Source: JAJXXT01 sp963764465 (GTDB taxonomy: Bacteria > Pseudomonadota > Alphaproteobacteria > Acetobacterales > Acetobacteraceae). Taken from it: a stretch of DNA of 64,000 nt. The notes below the pieces were generated by a model. That model saw only the letters and a list, made by a program, of their open reading frames with translations, did not search any database and had not been told where the DNA came from. Position 1 is the first letter of the stretch. Every line of letters begins with the position of its first letter. The stretch lies in NCBI GenBank assembly GCA_963764465.1, contig CAVXSO010000007.1, positions 186,001 through 250,000 of the forward strand. The letters run 5' to 3'. The translations under genes were made by a program, and so were the position numbers. Shown here piece by piece: positions 41,822 through 51,002 of the stretch.

Positions 41822-41828
41822 GCGGCGG

Positions 41829-42200
41829 ATGAACGACCGCGTCACAGTCTACAACTTCCGCAGCCGCAGCTTCGCGCGCGGCGGCGAGACCATCGTTGCC
41901 GTGGCACCGCGCGACGCCGTCATCTCCATCTGTGGCGGAGGCGGCGTGATGGACGCGGATGGGCTCAACCGCGTCTTTGGCCGAAGCTGCGCGTTCCGCG
42001 ACGAGACGACGAAGGCATGCTTCCTCGGCGTCTGGGGCAGGCGCGAGGCGGCGCGGTTTCGCGGCACCCTGCGCCGCGCCGGCCTCGACCTCGCGGTCGA
42101 GCATGCGCCACCGCCCGCACGGCTCGTGCTCTGGACGACCATGCGGCCGGCGAAACGAGCCAGCGCCCGGGAACGGGAAGGCGCGTCCCGTCCCGGCTGA
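41829..42200 (+). CDS. Hypothetical protein (123 aa) downstream of tyrS
   Basis: I do not recognise it. The product is small, basic at its C-terminus (KRASAREREGASRPG) and has no signal peptide or membrane span. Its first half (TVYNFRSRSFARGGETIVAV) and AVISICGGGGVMDADGL are likely beta-strand. Start ATG 41829 lies 7 bases behind tyrS and follows GGCGG, so it is probably co-transcribed. It is convergent with the histidine phosphatase gene. Confidence 0.5.
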   Translation: MNDRVTVYNFRSRSFARGGETIVAVAPRDAVISICGGGGVMDADGLNRVFGRSCAFRDETTKACFLGVWGRREAARFRGTLRRAGLDLAVEHAPPPARLVLWTTMRPAKRASAREREGASRPG

Positions 42201-42202
42201 AC

Positions 42203-42751
42203 CTATTTCGGCGCCGTCAGCGTCCAGGGCGTACCCGGCTCGCAGAACAGCGGCACCGCGTTGGGCGTGCGCACATTCACCTCAAGCCCCATCGCCGCGC
42301 GGATGCCACGGAACAGCGCGCCGTGCGCGACGACCAGCACCGGCGCCGGACGGGCCACCGCGCGGTTGACCGCCGCCACCGCGCGGGCGCGCAGCCCGGC
42401 GAAGGTCTCCGCCCCCTCCGGCGTGTACTCGCCGGCGATCCAACTGTCGTACCAGGTACCCATCGGGCGGCCTTCCTGCTCGCCGAAGCACACCTCGCGC
42501 AAATCGTGGTCGGTCTCGACCGGGAGGCCCAGCACCTCGGCCACGATGCGCGCGGTGGTGGCCGCACGGTCCAGCGGGGAAGCGACGATGCTGGCAATGC
42601 CGCGATGACGCAGCGTGTCCGCCGCGGCCTGCGCCTGCGCGATGCCGGTGGCGTTCAGCGGGATGTCCGTGCTGCCCTGCGAGAGGCCCTGGGCGTTCCA
42701 CTCCGTCTCCCCGTGGCGGAGAAACCAGAACGTCTGCGCAACGATGCTCAT
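42203..42751 (-). CDS. Histidine phosphatase family protein
   Basis: A 182-residue phosphoglycerate-mutase-like phosphatase with the signature FWFLRHGETEWNAQGLSQG (catalytic His), ASPLDRAATTA, LREVCFGEQEG and the second His in LVVAHGALFRGI. Likely a broad cytoplasmic phosphatase; the substrate (sugar phosphate, cobalamin-pathway phosphate, or nucleotide) cannot be told. It lies 8 bases after the GST gene and shares its strand, so they may be co-transcribed. It is distinct from the SixA-type protein at 7.3 kb. Confidence 0.87.
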   Translation of the reverse strand: MSIVAQTFWFLRHGETEWNAQGLSQGSTDIPLNATGIAQAQAAADTLRHRGIASIVASPLDRAATTARIVAEVLGLPVETDHDLREVCFGEQEGRPMGTWYDSWIAGEYTPEGAETFAGLRARAVAAVNRAVARPAPVLVVAHGALFRGIRAAMGLEVNVRTPNAVPLFCEPGTPWTLTAPK

Positions 42752-42759
42752 GGCGCGCG

Positions 42760-43380
42760 CTACGCCGCGAGCCCTTCCCGCGCCAGCACGCGCGCGACGG
42801 CGGGGCGCGCCAGCATGCGGGCGAAATGGGCCGCGACATTGGCGGGCAGCGTGAGGCCGAGCCGCTTCGCACCCCAGAACTCGACGAAGAACAGCCCTGC
42901 ATCGGCGATCGAGAAGCCGCCGAGATAATACTCGCGGCCGGCGAGCGCCTTGCCGAGGTTCTCGAAGCCCGCGGCGATGATCTCCTTGCCGCGCGCGGTG
43001 ACGGCCTCTGCGTCGGCTTCCGTCGGCGCGAAGCGCGCGGGGCGGAAGACACGGGAGAAGCCCTGCATGTGCATGGTGGCGGTGACGTATTCCAGCGCCT
43101 CCAGCGCGCGGGCCTGGGACTCGGCGTCCTCCGCCAGCAGCTTCGCCTCGGGGTTGGTGCGCGCGAGCCAGAAGGCAATGGCTGGGAACTCCGTGAGCAC
43201 GGAGCCGTCGTCGCGTACCAGCGCGGGCACCTTGCTCTTGGGATTGGTCGCAACGAAATCGGGCTTGAACTGGTCGCCCTCGCGCAGGCTGATCGCGACG
43301 GGCTCGTACGGCTTGCCGATCTCCTCGAGCAGGATGTGGATGCCGACCGAGCAGGCGCCGGGCGCGTAGTAGAACTTCAT
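42760..43380 (-). CDS. Glutathione S-transferase
   Basis: A 206-residue GST, beta-class-like: KFYYAPGACSVGIHILLEEIG (active-site Cys in GACS), then the thioredoxin-fold NPKSKVPALVRDDGSVLTEFPAIAFWL (the cis-Pro VPAL and the glutathione-binding TE), and an alpha-helical C-terminal domain. It conjugates or reduces electrophiles with glutathione in the cytoplasm. ATG 43380 has AAAGGTT upstream. It follows prs by 18 bases. Confidence 0.9.
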   Translation of the reverse strand: MKFYYAPGACSVGIHILLEEIGKPYEPVAISLREGDQFKPDFVATNPKSKVPALVRDDGSVLTEFPAIAFWLARTNPEAKLLAEDAESQARALEALEYVTATMHMQGFSRVFRPARFAPTEADAEAVTARGKEIIAAGFENLGKALAGREYYLGGFSIADAGLFFVEFWGAKRLGLTLPANVAAHFARMLARPAVARVLAREGLAA

Positions 43381-43398
43381 TGGCTGAACCTTTTTGTT

Positions 43399-44331
<933 letters not shown>

Positions 44332-44419
44332 CGGACCTCGACCGGTTGGGCGCGGCGGGTTCCTACCAATGTGACGCTGGCATGTCCATGCGAGCGGGCG
44401 CGGCCGGCACGGATATCGG

Positions 44420-44517
44420 AACGCGGGTTCAGCAACGCGGGTTCAGCAACGCGGGTTCAGGGGCGCTCGTTCAGGAGCGCTCGTTCAGGAGCCCTCGTTC
44501 AGGAACGCTCGTTCAGG
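44420..44517. repeat. Tandem array, 7 x 14 bp, over a stop codon
   Basis: Seven 14-base units: AACGCGGGTTCAGC twice, AACGCGGGTTCAGG, then GGCGCTCGTTCAGG, AGCGCTCGTTCAGG, AGCCCTCGTTCAGG and AACGCTCGTTCAGG. Each contains TCA, read as TGA on the minus strand. The last unit (44504-44517) holds the real TGA stop of the lipoprotein gene at 44515-44513. The array lies in the 181-base gap before prs; nothing else is there except about 88 bases of plain leader. Confidence 0.96.
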
Positions 44518-45451
44518 AACCGGGGGCCGCGATGCCGATGCGCCGGTCGATCACCTGCTTCACGCCCGCCGCCGCCTCGTGCGCCGCGAAAATCGCGTTG
44601 TCACCCCAGGCATGCGAGAGCGCGCCATGCGGCACCGCGTTCACCTGCGTCACGTGGCCCGCCAGGCCGCGCGCGTCGGTCACCGTCCAGTCGATGGTGA
44701 CGTTGTCGAGCCCGTGCGTGCCGGCGACGACATCGACGTGGCCGGCAACGGTGAAGTCCGCGTCCTTGGCGTCCGTCTGCACGATGGGGCCGAGCGCGCC
44801 GAGCTCGCGCGTCATCTGGTCGAACAGCGCCGCGTCGCCGTCGCCGGGCGCGCCGGTCACCGGCATCAGGCGCACATGCGCGCGGCGGTTGACCAGGCTG
44901 TTGGGGTCCGCCTCGCGTTCCGCGAGGTCGATGCCGGAGAGGAGCGAGGCGATGCGCGGCGCCATGGTCTTGGCGACCAGGCCGAGCGTCGTGGGGTCGC
45001 CGGAATCCCACGCGGCGGCGGGCACCGCGGCGGCGGAGACGGCGCCGCGCGGCTTGCCCTCGTTGTCCGTCACCGTGAAGCGTGGCGTCACTTCCGCCGG
45101 CGAGGCGCTCGCGGCGGCGGGGGGTGCGTCCACGCTCAGCTCCCAGTCGCCCTTGCGCGGCGGTCCGGCCTCGGCGGGGACGGTCTGGCTGACGAGTTGG
45201 GCGGCGAGCACCTGTGACAGCATTGCCGCGCCGGCGGGCGACATGCCGGCAGGCGGCGGCACGGCGAGGCGCGCGGGCGGCGGGGCGGCAAGGCGCGCGC
45301 CGACGGCGCCGGGATTGCCCGCGAAGGGCCGTGGCAGGGAACCGCAGCCGGCAAGCAGCAGCAGGCCGGCGAGGATGGCGAGCCGGGCGTACGAGATGGG
45401 GGCGTACAAGATGGGGGCGCGCGGGATGGTGGCGTTCAGGATGGGGCGCAT
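44513..45451 (-). CDS. Lipoprotein with N-terminal pentapeptide repeat
   Basis: A 312-residue predicted lipoprotein. The N-terminus is MR followed by the imperfect five-residue repeat PILNA, TIPRA, PILYA, PISYA, then the hydrophobic stretch ARLAILAGLLLLAGCGS with a lipobox (LLAGC). I do not recognise the mature domain, which includes DADFTVAGHVDVVAGTHGLDNVTIDWTVTD. It would be anchored in a membrane by lipid made by Lgt, encoded upstream in the same operon. ATG 45451 is 16 bases inside the end of pgeF, so it is coupled to it. The repeat DNA spans 45387-45446. Confidence 0.72.
   Translation of the reverse strand: MRPILNATIPRAPILYAPISYARLAILAGLLLLAGCGSLPRPFAGNPGAVGARLAAPPPARLAVPPPAGMSPAGAAMLSQVLAAQLVSQTVPAEAGPPRKGDWELSVDAPPAAASASPAEVTPRFTVTDNEGKPRGAVSAAAVPAAAWDSGDPTTLGLVAKTMAPRIASLLSGIDLAEREADPNSLVNRRAHVRLMPVTGAPGDGDAALFDQMTRELGALGPIVQTDAKDADFTVAGHVDVVAGTHGLDNVTIDWTVTDARGLAGHVTQVNAVPHGALSHAWGDNAIFAAHEAAAGVKQVIDRRIGIAAPGS
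45387..45446. repeat. In-frame tandem repeat, 4 x 15 bp, at the pgeF/lipoprotein junction
   Basis: Units GCGTACGAGATGGGG, GCGTACAAGATGGGG, GCGCGCGGGATGGTG and GCGTTCAGGATGGGG. On the minus strand they encode the lipoprotein's pentapeptide repeats. The TGA stop of pgeF (45438-45436) is in the last unit, and the lipoprotein's ATG (45451) follows it at once. Confidence 0.9.
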
Positions 45452-46200
45452 AGGATGACGGAGATCTGATGCCCGATCGGCCCGCCGCCCGCCAGCGTGC
45501 GGCGCCGGTGCGAGAAGAAATGAGCCGCGTCGGCGCACGTGTCGTGGCCGGTGGCCACGGCCGCGACGCCGGACGCGGCGAGGCGGGAGGCGCAGTAGCC
45601 GGCGAGGTCGAACTGCCAGTGGCTGGGCCTGCCGCCCGCGAAGAAGCGCGCGTCGGCGGCGTCGCGCGCCAGCACGGCATCGCGCAGGTCGGCGGCGACT
45701 TCATAGCTCGCCTGCGCGATGCAGGGCCCGATCGCGGCGGCGATGCGCAGGCGGGCCGCCCCCAGCGCCTCCATCGCGGCGACGGTCGCTTCCAGCACGC
45801 CGCCGAGGGCGCCGCGCCAGCCGGCATGCGCGGCACCGACGACGCCGGCATGGGCATCGGCGAACAGGACCGGCGCGCAATCGGCGGTGACAATGCCGAG
45901 CGCGATGCCGGGCCGATCGGTCACCATCGCGTCCGCGCGCGGGCCGGCGCCGGGCGCCCAGGCCTCGGTGACGGCGGCGACGTCGGCGCCGTGAACCTGG
46001 GTGACGCCGACGAGCAGCGATGGATCGGCACCAACGGCGCGCGCGGCGCGGGCACGGTTCTCCAGCACGCGCGCGCGATCATCGCCACTCGAGAGGCTGG
46101 CGTTGAGGCTGGCGAACGGTCCCTCCGATACGCCGCCCTCGCGGGTGAAGAAGCCATGCGGGGCCGGTAAAGCCAGCTCCTCGATCGGACTACGGTTCAT
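45436..46200 (-). CDS. pgeF: Peptidoglycan-editing factor / YfiH-type multicopper-like protein
   Basis: A 254-residue YfiH/DUF152 protein. Conserved motifs are HGFFTREGGVSEGPFASLN, VGVTQVHGADVAAV (metal-site His), LGIVTADCAPVLFAD (Cys), GAAHAGWRGALGGVLEATV (His) and GPCIAQASYEVA. The family corrects peptidoglycan precursor errors in E. coli and was earlier called polyphenol oxidase; it has also been shown to act as a purine nucleosidase/deaminase-type enzyme in some bacteria. ATG 46200 overlaps the upstream stop as ATGA. It is part of the hldD-lgt-midA-pgeF operon. Confidence 0.9.
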   Translation of the reverse strand: MNRSPIEELALPAPHGFFTREGGVSEGPFASLNASLSSGDDRARVLENRARAARAVGADPSLLVGVTQVHGADVAAVTEAWAPGAGPRADAMVTDRPGIALGIVTADCAPVLFADAHAGVVGAAHAGWRGALGGVLEATVAAMEALGAARLRIAAAIGPCIAQASYEVAADLRDAVLARDAADARFFAGGRPSHWQFDLAGYCASRLAASGVAAVATGHDTCADAAHFFSHRRRTLAGGGPIGHQISVILCAPS

Positions 46201-47174
46201 GTGAATCCCTCCGCTACCGGGAGCGCGGGATGCGCCACGGCGAGCACCTTGAACAGGCGGCCCATGCCGTCCGGCTCGGCCAGGCGTCGCGCGGCCCGCA
46301 GGATCGCGGCGGCCTCGGCCGGCGCCTGGCCGCGCGCGAGGATTCCGGCGCGCTGGTGCAGGCCGAGCCGCGCGAGGAAGATGCCCTGCGGCACCGGACC
46401 GTGCACGGCCGCACCGCGCGCGCGGGCCACGGCGGCGATGGCGGCAAAATCCACGTGCGCGGTGAGGTCCGCCTCGCCGGCTGCTTCCAATGGCGGCGCG
46501 GGGCGGCCGGCGCGCAGGGCCTGGAGCGAATCGCCCTCGCCGCTCTCGGCGGGGCCATAGTCGAGGAAGAGCGCGATGCCGCCATCGGTTGCGACGCGCG
46601 CGGCGATGGTGGCGACGAACGCCTCCGCCGCCTCGCAGCACTCGCGCACCGCACCCTCCTCGCCTTCGAAGGGCAGCGCGGCCTCGCCGAGTTCGTGGAA
46701 GGCGCCGGCCTCGACATGGCGCTCGAGCCAGGCGCCGCCACGGCGGACGAACTGACGGATCGGCAGCGCATCCAGGAACTCGTTGGCGAGCAGGATGATC
46801 GGGCCAGCGGGCACGTCCTCGATACGCTCGTGCAATGTTGCCTGCGGCAGGCGCCCGGCGAGCAAGGCGGCGAGGCGGGGCGAGGATTCGACGAGGTGCA
46901 GGCGCAGGGCGCTCGCGAAGCCGGGGGCGACGCGGGCGACGAGGCGTAGCGCGTCCGCCATCAGCGTGCCGCGGCCGGGCCCGGCCTCCACCAGCAGCAC
47001 GGGGGCGGGCGAGCCCATCGCACGCCACTGCGTCGCGGCCCAGGCGCCGAGCAGCTCGCCGAAGACCTGGGAGATCTCGGGTGCGGTGGCGAAGTCCGCG
47101 AACGGATCGTGGCTCGCGTAGTAGGCGGCGTTGGCGCGCGCCATGAACGCGTCCAGCCGCTCCATCACGCCCAT
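46197..47174 (-). CDS. SAM-dependent methyltransferase, MidA/NDUFAF7 family
   Basis: A 325-residue DUF185/MidA protein. The N-terminal DPFADFATAPEISQVFGELLGAW and VLLVEAGPGRGTLMADALR (SAM-binding Gly motif), then LHLVESSPRLA and ILLANEFLDALPIRQFVRR match the family. In mitochondria the relative NDUFAF7 methylates an Arg of complex I subunit NDUFS2; a similar role in bacteria is likely. ATG 47174 or 47165. It lies 18 bases after lgt and overlaps pgeF by ATGA. Confidence 0.88.
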   Translation of the reverse strand: MGVMERLDAFMARANAAYYASHDPFADFATAPEISQVFGELLGAWAATQWRAMGSPAPVLLVEAGPGRGTLMADALRLVARVAPGFASALRLHLVESSPRLAALLAGRLPQATLHERIEDVPAGPIILLANEFLDALPIRQFVRRGGAWLERHVEAGAFHELGEAALPFEGEEGAVRECCEAAEAFVATIAARVATDGGIALFLDYGPAESGEGDSLQALRAGRPAPPLEAAGEADLTAHVDFAAIAAVARARGAAVHGPVPQGIFLARLGLHQRAGILARGQAPAEAAAILRAARRLAEPDGMGRLFKVLAVAHPALPVAEGFT

Positions 47175-47192
47175 CCCGTCACGCCCACGCGA

Positions 47193-47996
47193 TCACGCCG
47201 TTCGTTTCCACGCCCACAGGATGAGGACGATGCCGGCGATGACGAGCGGGATGGAGAGCAGCTGGCCCATCGTCGCGCCGAAGACGAGGTAACCGAGGAA
47301 CGGGTCCGGCTGGCGGAAGAACTCCGCGGTAATGCGCGCGGTGCCGTAGCCGAGCAGGAACGTGCCGGTCAGCACGCCGTAATGCCGCCGGATGCGCTCC
47401 GACCGCGAGAGGGCGAACATCACCGCGAACAGCACCACGCCTTCCAGCAGCGCCTCGTAGATCTCGGAAGGGTGGCGCGGCACCAGGTCGTATTGTGGGA
47501 AGACCATCGCCCAGGGCAGCCAGGACGGCGCGGGCCTGCCCGGCAGCTCGCCGTTGATGAAGTTCGCGACGCGCCCGAGCCCGAGCCCGAACGGCACGGC
47601 CACCGCGATGCGGTCCGCGAAGGCAAGCACGTTGATCTTCTCGCGCCGGCAGTACCACAGGATCGCGACGCTGACACCGAGCATGCCGCCGTGGAACGAC
47701 ATGCCGCCATGCCAGACCGCGGGGATCTGCAGCGGGTGCGCGAAGAAGAATCCCGGCTGGTAGAACAGCACGTAGCCCAGCCGGCCGCCGAGCACGACGC
47801 CGATCGTCGCCCAGGTGAGGAAGTCGTCCACCTGCAGCCCGGTCGCGACCACCGGCTCGGTCGCCACCAGCTTGCGCACCAGGCGCCAGCCGACGAGCAG
47901 CGCCGTGATGTAGGCGAGCGCGTACCAGCGCAGCTGGAACGGGCCCACGGTGATGAGCGCGCGGTTGAACTCGGGGAAGACGAGGACGGGAAACAT
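47193..47996 (-). CDS. lgt: Prolipoprotein diacylglyceryl transferase
   Basis: Integral membrane enzyme that adds diacylglycerol from phosphatidylglycerol to the lipobox Cys of prolipoproteins, first step of lipoprotein maturation. The 267-residue protein has about seven spans and family motifs GGRLGYVLFYQPGFF, AVWHGGMSFHGGMLGV and the signature GLGLGRVANFINGELPGRP with the catalytic Arg. ATG 47996 overlaps the hldD stop as TGATG. A lipoprotein gene lies downstream in the same operon. Confidence 0.95.
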   Translation of the reverse strand: MFPVLVFPEFNRALITVGPFQLRWYALAYITALLVGWRLVRKLVATEPVVATGLQVDDFLTWATIGVVLGGRLGYVLFYQPGFFFAHPLQIPAVWHGGMSFHGGMLGVSVAILWYCRREKINVLAFADRIAVAVPFGLGLGRVANFINGELPGRPAPSWLPWAMVFPQYDLVPRHPSEIYEALLEGVVLFAVMFALSRSERIRRHYGVLTGTFLLGYGTARITAEFFRQPDPFLGYLVFGATMGQLLSIPLVIAGIVLILWAWKRTA

Positions 47997-48985
47997 CAGA
48001 GATACGGGTCCGGCTGGCTGAGGAAATCGCGTACATAGCGCTCGATCCCGGCCTCGAGCGGCGTGAATTGCCGGGCATAGCCCGCCACGCGCAGGGCGTG
48101 CATGTCGGCCTGGGTGAAGGACTGGTAGCGCCCGACCAGATTTTCCGGCATCGGCACCAGCTCGAAGCGTGGCTCGACGTCGGCGGCGCGGCAGACGGCG
48201 CGGGCGAGGTCGGCGTAGCTGCGCGCGGTGCCGGTGCCGAGGTTGAACAGGCCCGAGACGCCGGGATGGTCGAGCAGCCATTGCATGACGGCAACGACAT
48301 CGCCGACCCAGACGAAGTCCCGGCGCTGCTCGCCGTCCGCCACGTCCGCGCGGTCGCTGCGGAACAGGGTGGGCGCGCGACCGGCGGCGACCTCCCGGTA
48401 CTTCACGGCGACGACCGAGATCATGCCGCCCTTGTGGTATTCGTTCGGCCCGTAGACGTTGAAGAACTTGAGCCCGGCCCATTGCGGCGGGCGGCGCGCG
48501 CCGGCGGCGAGCTGGCACGCCACCCAGGTGTCGAAGGCGTGCTTGCTCCAGCCATAGAGGTTGAGCGGGCGCAACGACGCCAGCGCCCCGATCCCGTCCT
48601 GGAAGCCCGCGGAACCGTCGCCATAGGTCGCGGCGGAGGAGGCGTAGATGAGCGGCACCTCGCGCGCGGCGCACCAGGCCCAGAGGCGCTGGGAAAGGGC
48701 GACGTTGGTGGACCACACCAGATCCCCGTCCGTCGCCGTGGTGGCGGAGATGGCGCCCATGTGCACCACGGCGACGAGCGGCGGGTGGGCGGCGAGGAAC
48801 GCGTCCAGCTCCTCCGGCGGGAACAGCAGGGCGGGCGCGTGGCGCGCGAGGTTGCGCCATTTCTGCGGTCCGCCGGCCGGCGCGCCGCGCAGCCGGTCGC
48901 ACACCGCGACCTCGGCACCGCCGGTGATGAGGGATGCGACGAGGTTGGAGCCGATGAAGCCCGCGCCGCCGGTGACCAGGATCAT
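47996..48985 (-). CDS. hldD: ADP-L-glycero-D-manno-heptose-6-epimerase
   Basis: Last step of ADP-heptose synthesis for lipopolysaccharide core. The 329-residue SDR-type epimerase has the Rossmann start MILVTGGAGFIGSNLVASL, YASSAATYGDGSAGF and the catalytic Tyr-Lys in NLYGWSKHAFD, plus FNVYGPNEYHKGGM as in HldD/RfaD. The family's product is the donor used by GT9 transferases such as the one at 17.6 kb. ATG 48985 begins the leading gene of an operon running to the lipoprotein. The spacer upstream (48986-49207) shows no other gene. Confidence 0.93.
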   Translation of the reverse strand: MILVTGGAGFIGSNLVASLITGGAEVAVCDRLRGAPAGGPQKWRNLARHAPALLFPPEELDAFLAAHPPLVAVVHMGAISATTATDGDLVWSTNVALSQRLWAWCAAREVPLIYASSAATYGDGSAGFQDGIGALASLRPLNLYGWSKHAFDTWVACQLAAGARRPPQWAGLKFFNVYGPNEYHKGGMISVVAVKYREVAAGRAPTLFRSDRADVADGEQRRDFVWVGDVVAVMQWLLDHPGVSGLFNLGTGTARSYADLARAVCRAADVEPRFELVPMPENLVGRYQSFTQADMHALRVAGYARQFTPLEAGIERYVRDFLSQPDPYL

Positions 48986-49207
48986 GCGCGTGCCCTACTG
49001 CCGCGCCGCCGCTTCTGTCGAGTGGCCCGGTTGGGAGCGGGCCCCGATGAACGCGGTGCGTGACGGCGGCGGACGACACCGACGGCCCGCATTATAAGCG
49101 GCTGTCCATCGTCCGCCCGTCTGCCCCATCCGCCGAGGCATGAGATGTTGCCGGGCGGCGGCGTGGCGCCTACATCCGGCGTGTCGCAGTCCACCTCCGG
49201 AGGCAGC

Positions 49208-49453
49208 ATGCGCGCCCGTCCCGCCTTCCTCGATGACATCGCCGGCATGGCCGGTGGCGCGCTCTCCGTCGTCGCGGGGATGCGCGAGGAGATCCACGCC
49301 GTCGTCCGCGGCGCGGTGGACGAGGCGCTGCGCCGGCTGGACCTGGTGCGCCGCGAGGAGGTGGAGGTGCTGGAGGACCGCGTCGCCGCGCTGGAAGCGG
49401 CGCTGGCCACGCTGGAGCGCCCCGCGGCCGAGGCGCCACCCCCTGCCGCGTAA
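49208..49453 (+). CDS. ubiK: Ubiquinone biosynthesis accessory factor UbiK
   Basis: An 81-residue BMFP-type protein: FLDDIAGMAGGALSVVAGMREEIHAV (amphipathic N-terminal helix), VRREEVEVLEDRVAALEAALATLE (coiled coil). In E. coli UbiK helps UbiJ-dependent hydroxylation steps of ubiquinone synthesis; an earlier name is YqiC, a membrane-fusogenic trimer. GGAGGC before ATG 49208 supports this start; a longer frame from ATG 49145 adds 21 residues with no family match. The stop TAA is in the first unit of the 49449-49500 repeat. Confidence 0.8.
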   Translation: MRARPAFLDDIAGMAGGALSVVAGMREEIHAVVRGAVDEALRRLDLVRREEVEVLEDRVAALEAALATLERPAAEAPPPAA

Positions 49454-49500
49454 CGGCTCGGCTTGAAGGTTGGGCGTGACGGCTCGGCGTGACGGTTGGG
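49449..49500. repeat. Imperfect tandem repeat, 4 x 13 bp, over a stop codon
   Basis: CGTAACGGCTCGG, CTTGAAGGTTGGG, CGTGACGGCTCGG, CGTGACGGTTGGG. The first unit contains the TAA stop of ubiK (49451-49453). The rest of the 178-base gap before the next gene shows no other feature except a weak TTGCGG...TAGGCT promoter-like pair at 49509/49533. Confidence 0.8.
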
Positions 49501-49631
49501 GGACCCTCTTGCGGCGCGGCAAAATCGTTCTCTAGGCTAATGGTCGTGGCTTCTACCGGGGCTCGCCCCAACATCTCGTAGAATCGCCACAACACGGCCA
49601 TTCCCATCCCTCCAGCCGGGGAGCCTGACCG

Positions 49632-50129
49632 ATGTCCGCCCATTTCCAGACCGATGCCGCCGCCAACCCCCTCGACGTCATGGAGCAGATCGTCGCGGCC
49701 AACGACTGGGCCTTCGACCGCCGCAACGACGCCGAGATGGCGGCCGAGGCGCCGGGGAAATGGTGCGACTACGGGCTCTATTTCTCCTGGTCCACCGAGA
49801 TCAGCGCCATGCACTTCACCTGCGCCTTCGACCTCAAGGTGCCGGAAAAGCAGCGGGCGTCGCTGTACGAGCTGCTGGCGCTGGCCAACGAGCGGCTGTG
49901 GATCGGGCATTTCGGCATGGACTCGGAGGACGGGATGCCGGTCTTCCGCCACTCCGTGCTGCTGCGCGGCGCGCCTGGCGCCTCGGCCGAGAGCCTCGAG
50001 GACATGGTGGATATCGCCATCACCGAGTGCGAGCGCTTCTTCCCCGCATTTCAGTTCGTGCTGTGGGGCGGCAAGCCCCCGGCCGAGGCGCTGCAGGCGG
50101 CCATGCTCGACTGCGCCGGCGAAGCCTGA
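49632..50129 (+). CDS. YbjN-domain protein (T3SS chaperone-like fold)
   Basis: A 165-residue protein of the YbjN family, a type III secretion chaperone-like fold of unclear function. Its pattern AANPLDVMEQIVAANDWAFDR, then WCDYGLYFSWSTEISAMHFTCAFD and GHFGMDSEDGMPVFRHSVLLRG matches YbjN. YbjN in E. coli affects motility and stress. Start ATG 49632 is preceded by GGGGAGCC. It lies 36 bases before proC and may share its transcript. Confidence 0.8.
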   Translation: MSAHFQTDAAANPLDVMEQIVAANDWAFDRRNDAEMAAEAPGKWCDYGLYFSWSTEISAMHFTCAFDLKVPEKQRASLYELLALANERLWIGHFGMDSEDGMPVFRHSVLLRGAPGASAESLEDMVDIAITECERFFPAFQFVLWGGKPPAEALQAAMLDCAGEA

Positions 50130-50165
50130 GACAACGGGCCCGTTCTTCGGACGGGCGACAGACAC

Positions 50166-50951
50166 ATGATTCCTTCCGTGCTGCTGGCCGGGTTCGGCCG
50201 GATGGGTTCCGCCATGGCCGCGGGCTGGCGGGAGATGGGGCTGGCGCCGAGCGTGGCGCTGGACCCCGCGCGCCCCGCCTCGCCGGGGCCGGAACTCGCG
50301 GTCGCGGGCAGCCTCGCGGAGATACCCCCCGGCTTCGCGCCACGCGCGGTGATCCTGGCCGTGAAGCCGCAGGTGGCGGCCGAGGCGCTACCGCCGCTGG
50401 CACCCTACGCCAGGGGCGGGGTCGCGCTTTCCATCATGGCCGGGCGGACCATCGCCTCCATCCGCACGCTGCTCGGCGACGTGCCGGTGGTGCGGGCGAT
50501 GCCCAACACGCCGGCCGCGATCCGCCAGGGCATGACCGTCGCCTGCGCCGGCCCGGGCGTGAGCGAGGAGGCAAAGGCGCTCTGCACCACGCTGCTGGAA
50601 GCGATCGGCACCGTCGCCTGGGTGGAGGACGAGGCACTGCTGGACCCGGTCACCGCCGTCTCCGGCAGCGGCCCGGCCTATGTGTTCCTGCTGGCCGAGG
50701 AAATGGAGAAGGCGGCGATCGAGCAGGGCATTCCGCCCGATCTCGCGCGACTGCTGGCGCGGCGCACGGTCGCCGGCGCCGGCGCGTTGCTGGCCGCGAG
50801 CACGGAAGACGCGGCGGCGCTGCGCGTGGCGGTGACGTCGCCGGGCGGCACCACGGCCGCGGCGCTCCAGGTGCTGATGGCGGAATGGCCCGGCGCCGTC
50901 TCGCGCGCGATCGCGGCGGCGACCAGGCGGTCGCGGGAACTCGCGGGCTGA
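50166..50951 (+). CDS. proC: Pyrroline-5-carboxylate reductase
   Basis: Reduces pyrroline-5-carboxylate to proline with NAD(P)H, the last step of proline synthesis. The 261-residue protein has the dinucleotide-binding LLAGFGRMGSAMAAGW, LAVKPQVAAEALP, VRAMPNTPAAIRQGM, and the C-terminal signature AVSGSGPAYVFLLAEEMEKAA with VTSPGGTTAAALQVL. ATG 50166 is used, with no strong ribosome site. The next gene begins 51 bases later. Confidence 0.94.
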   Translation: MIPSVLLAGFGRMGSAMAAGWREMGLAPSVALDPARPASPGPELAVAGSLAEIPPGFAPRAVILAVKPQVAAEALPPLAPYARGGVALSIMAGRTIASIRTLLGDVPVVRAMPNTPAAIRQGMTVACAGPGVSEEAKALCTTLLEAIGTVAWVEDEALLDPVTAVSGSGPAYVFLLAEEMEKAAIEQGIPPDLARLLARRTVAGAGALLAASTEDAAALRVAVTSPGGTTAAALQVLMAEWPGAVSRAIAAATRRSRELAG

Positions 50952-51002
50952 ATTCACAGAATCCCGGGTGACAGGGGCGCGGCATCGTCCCATGTTGCGG
51001 GA

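Noticed and set aside
49509..49538. Sigma-70-like promoter TTGCGG-18-TAGGCT
   Set aside because: Only half of each hexamer matches; too weak to call.
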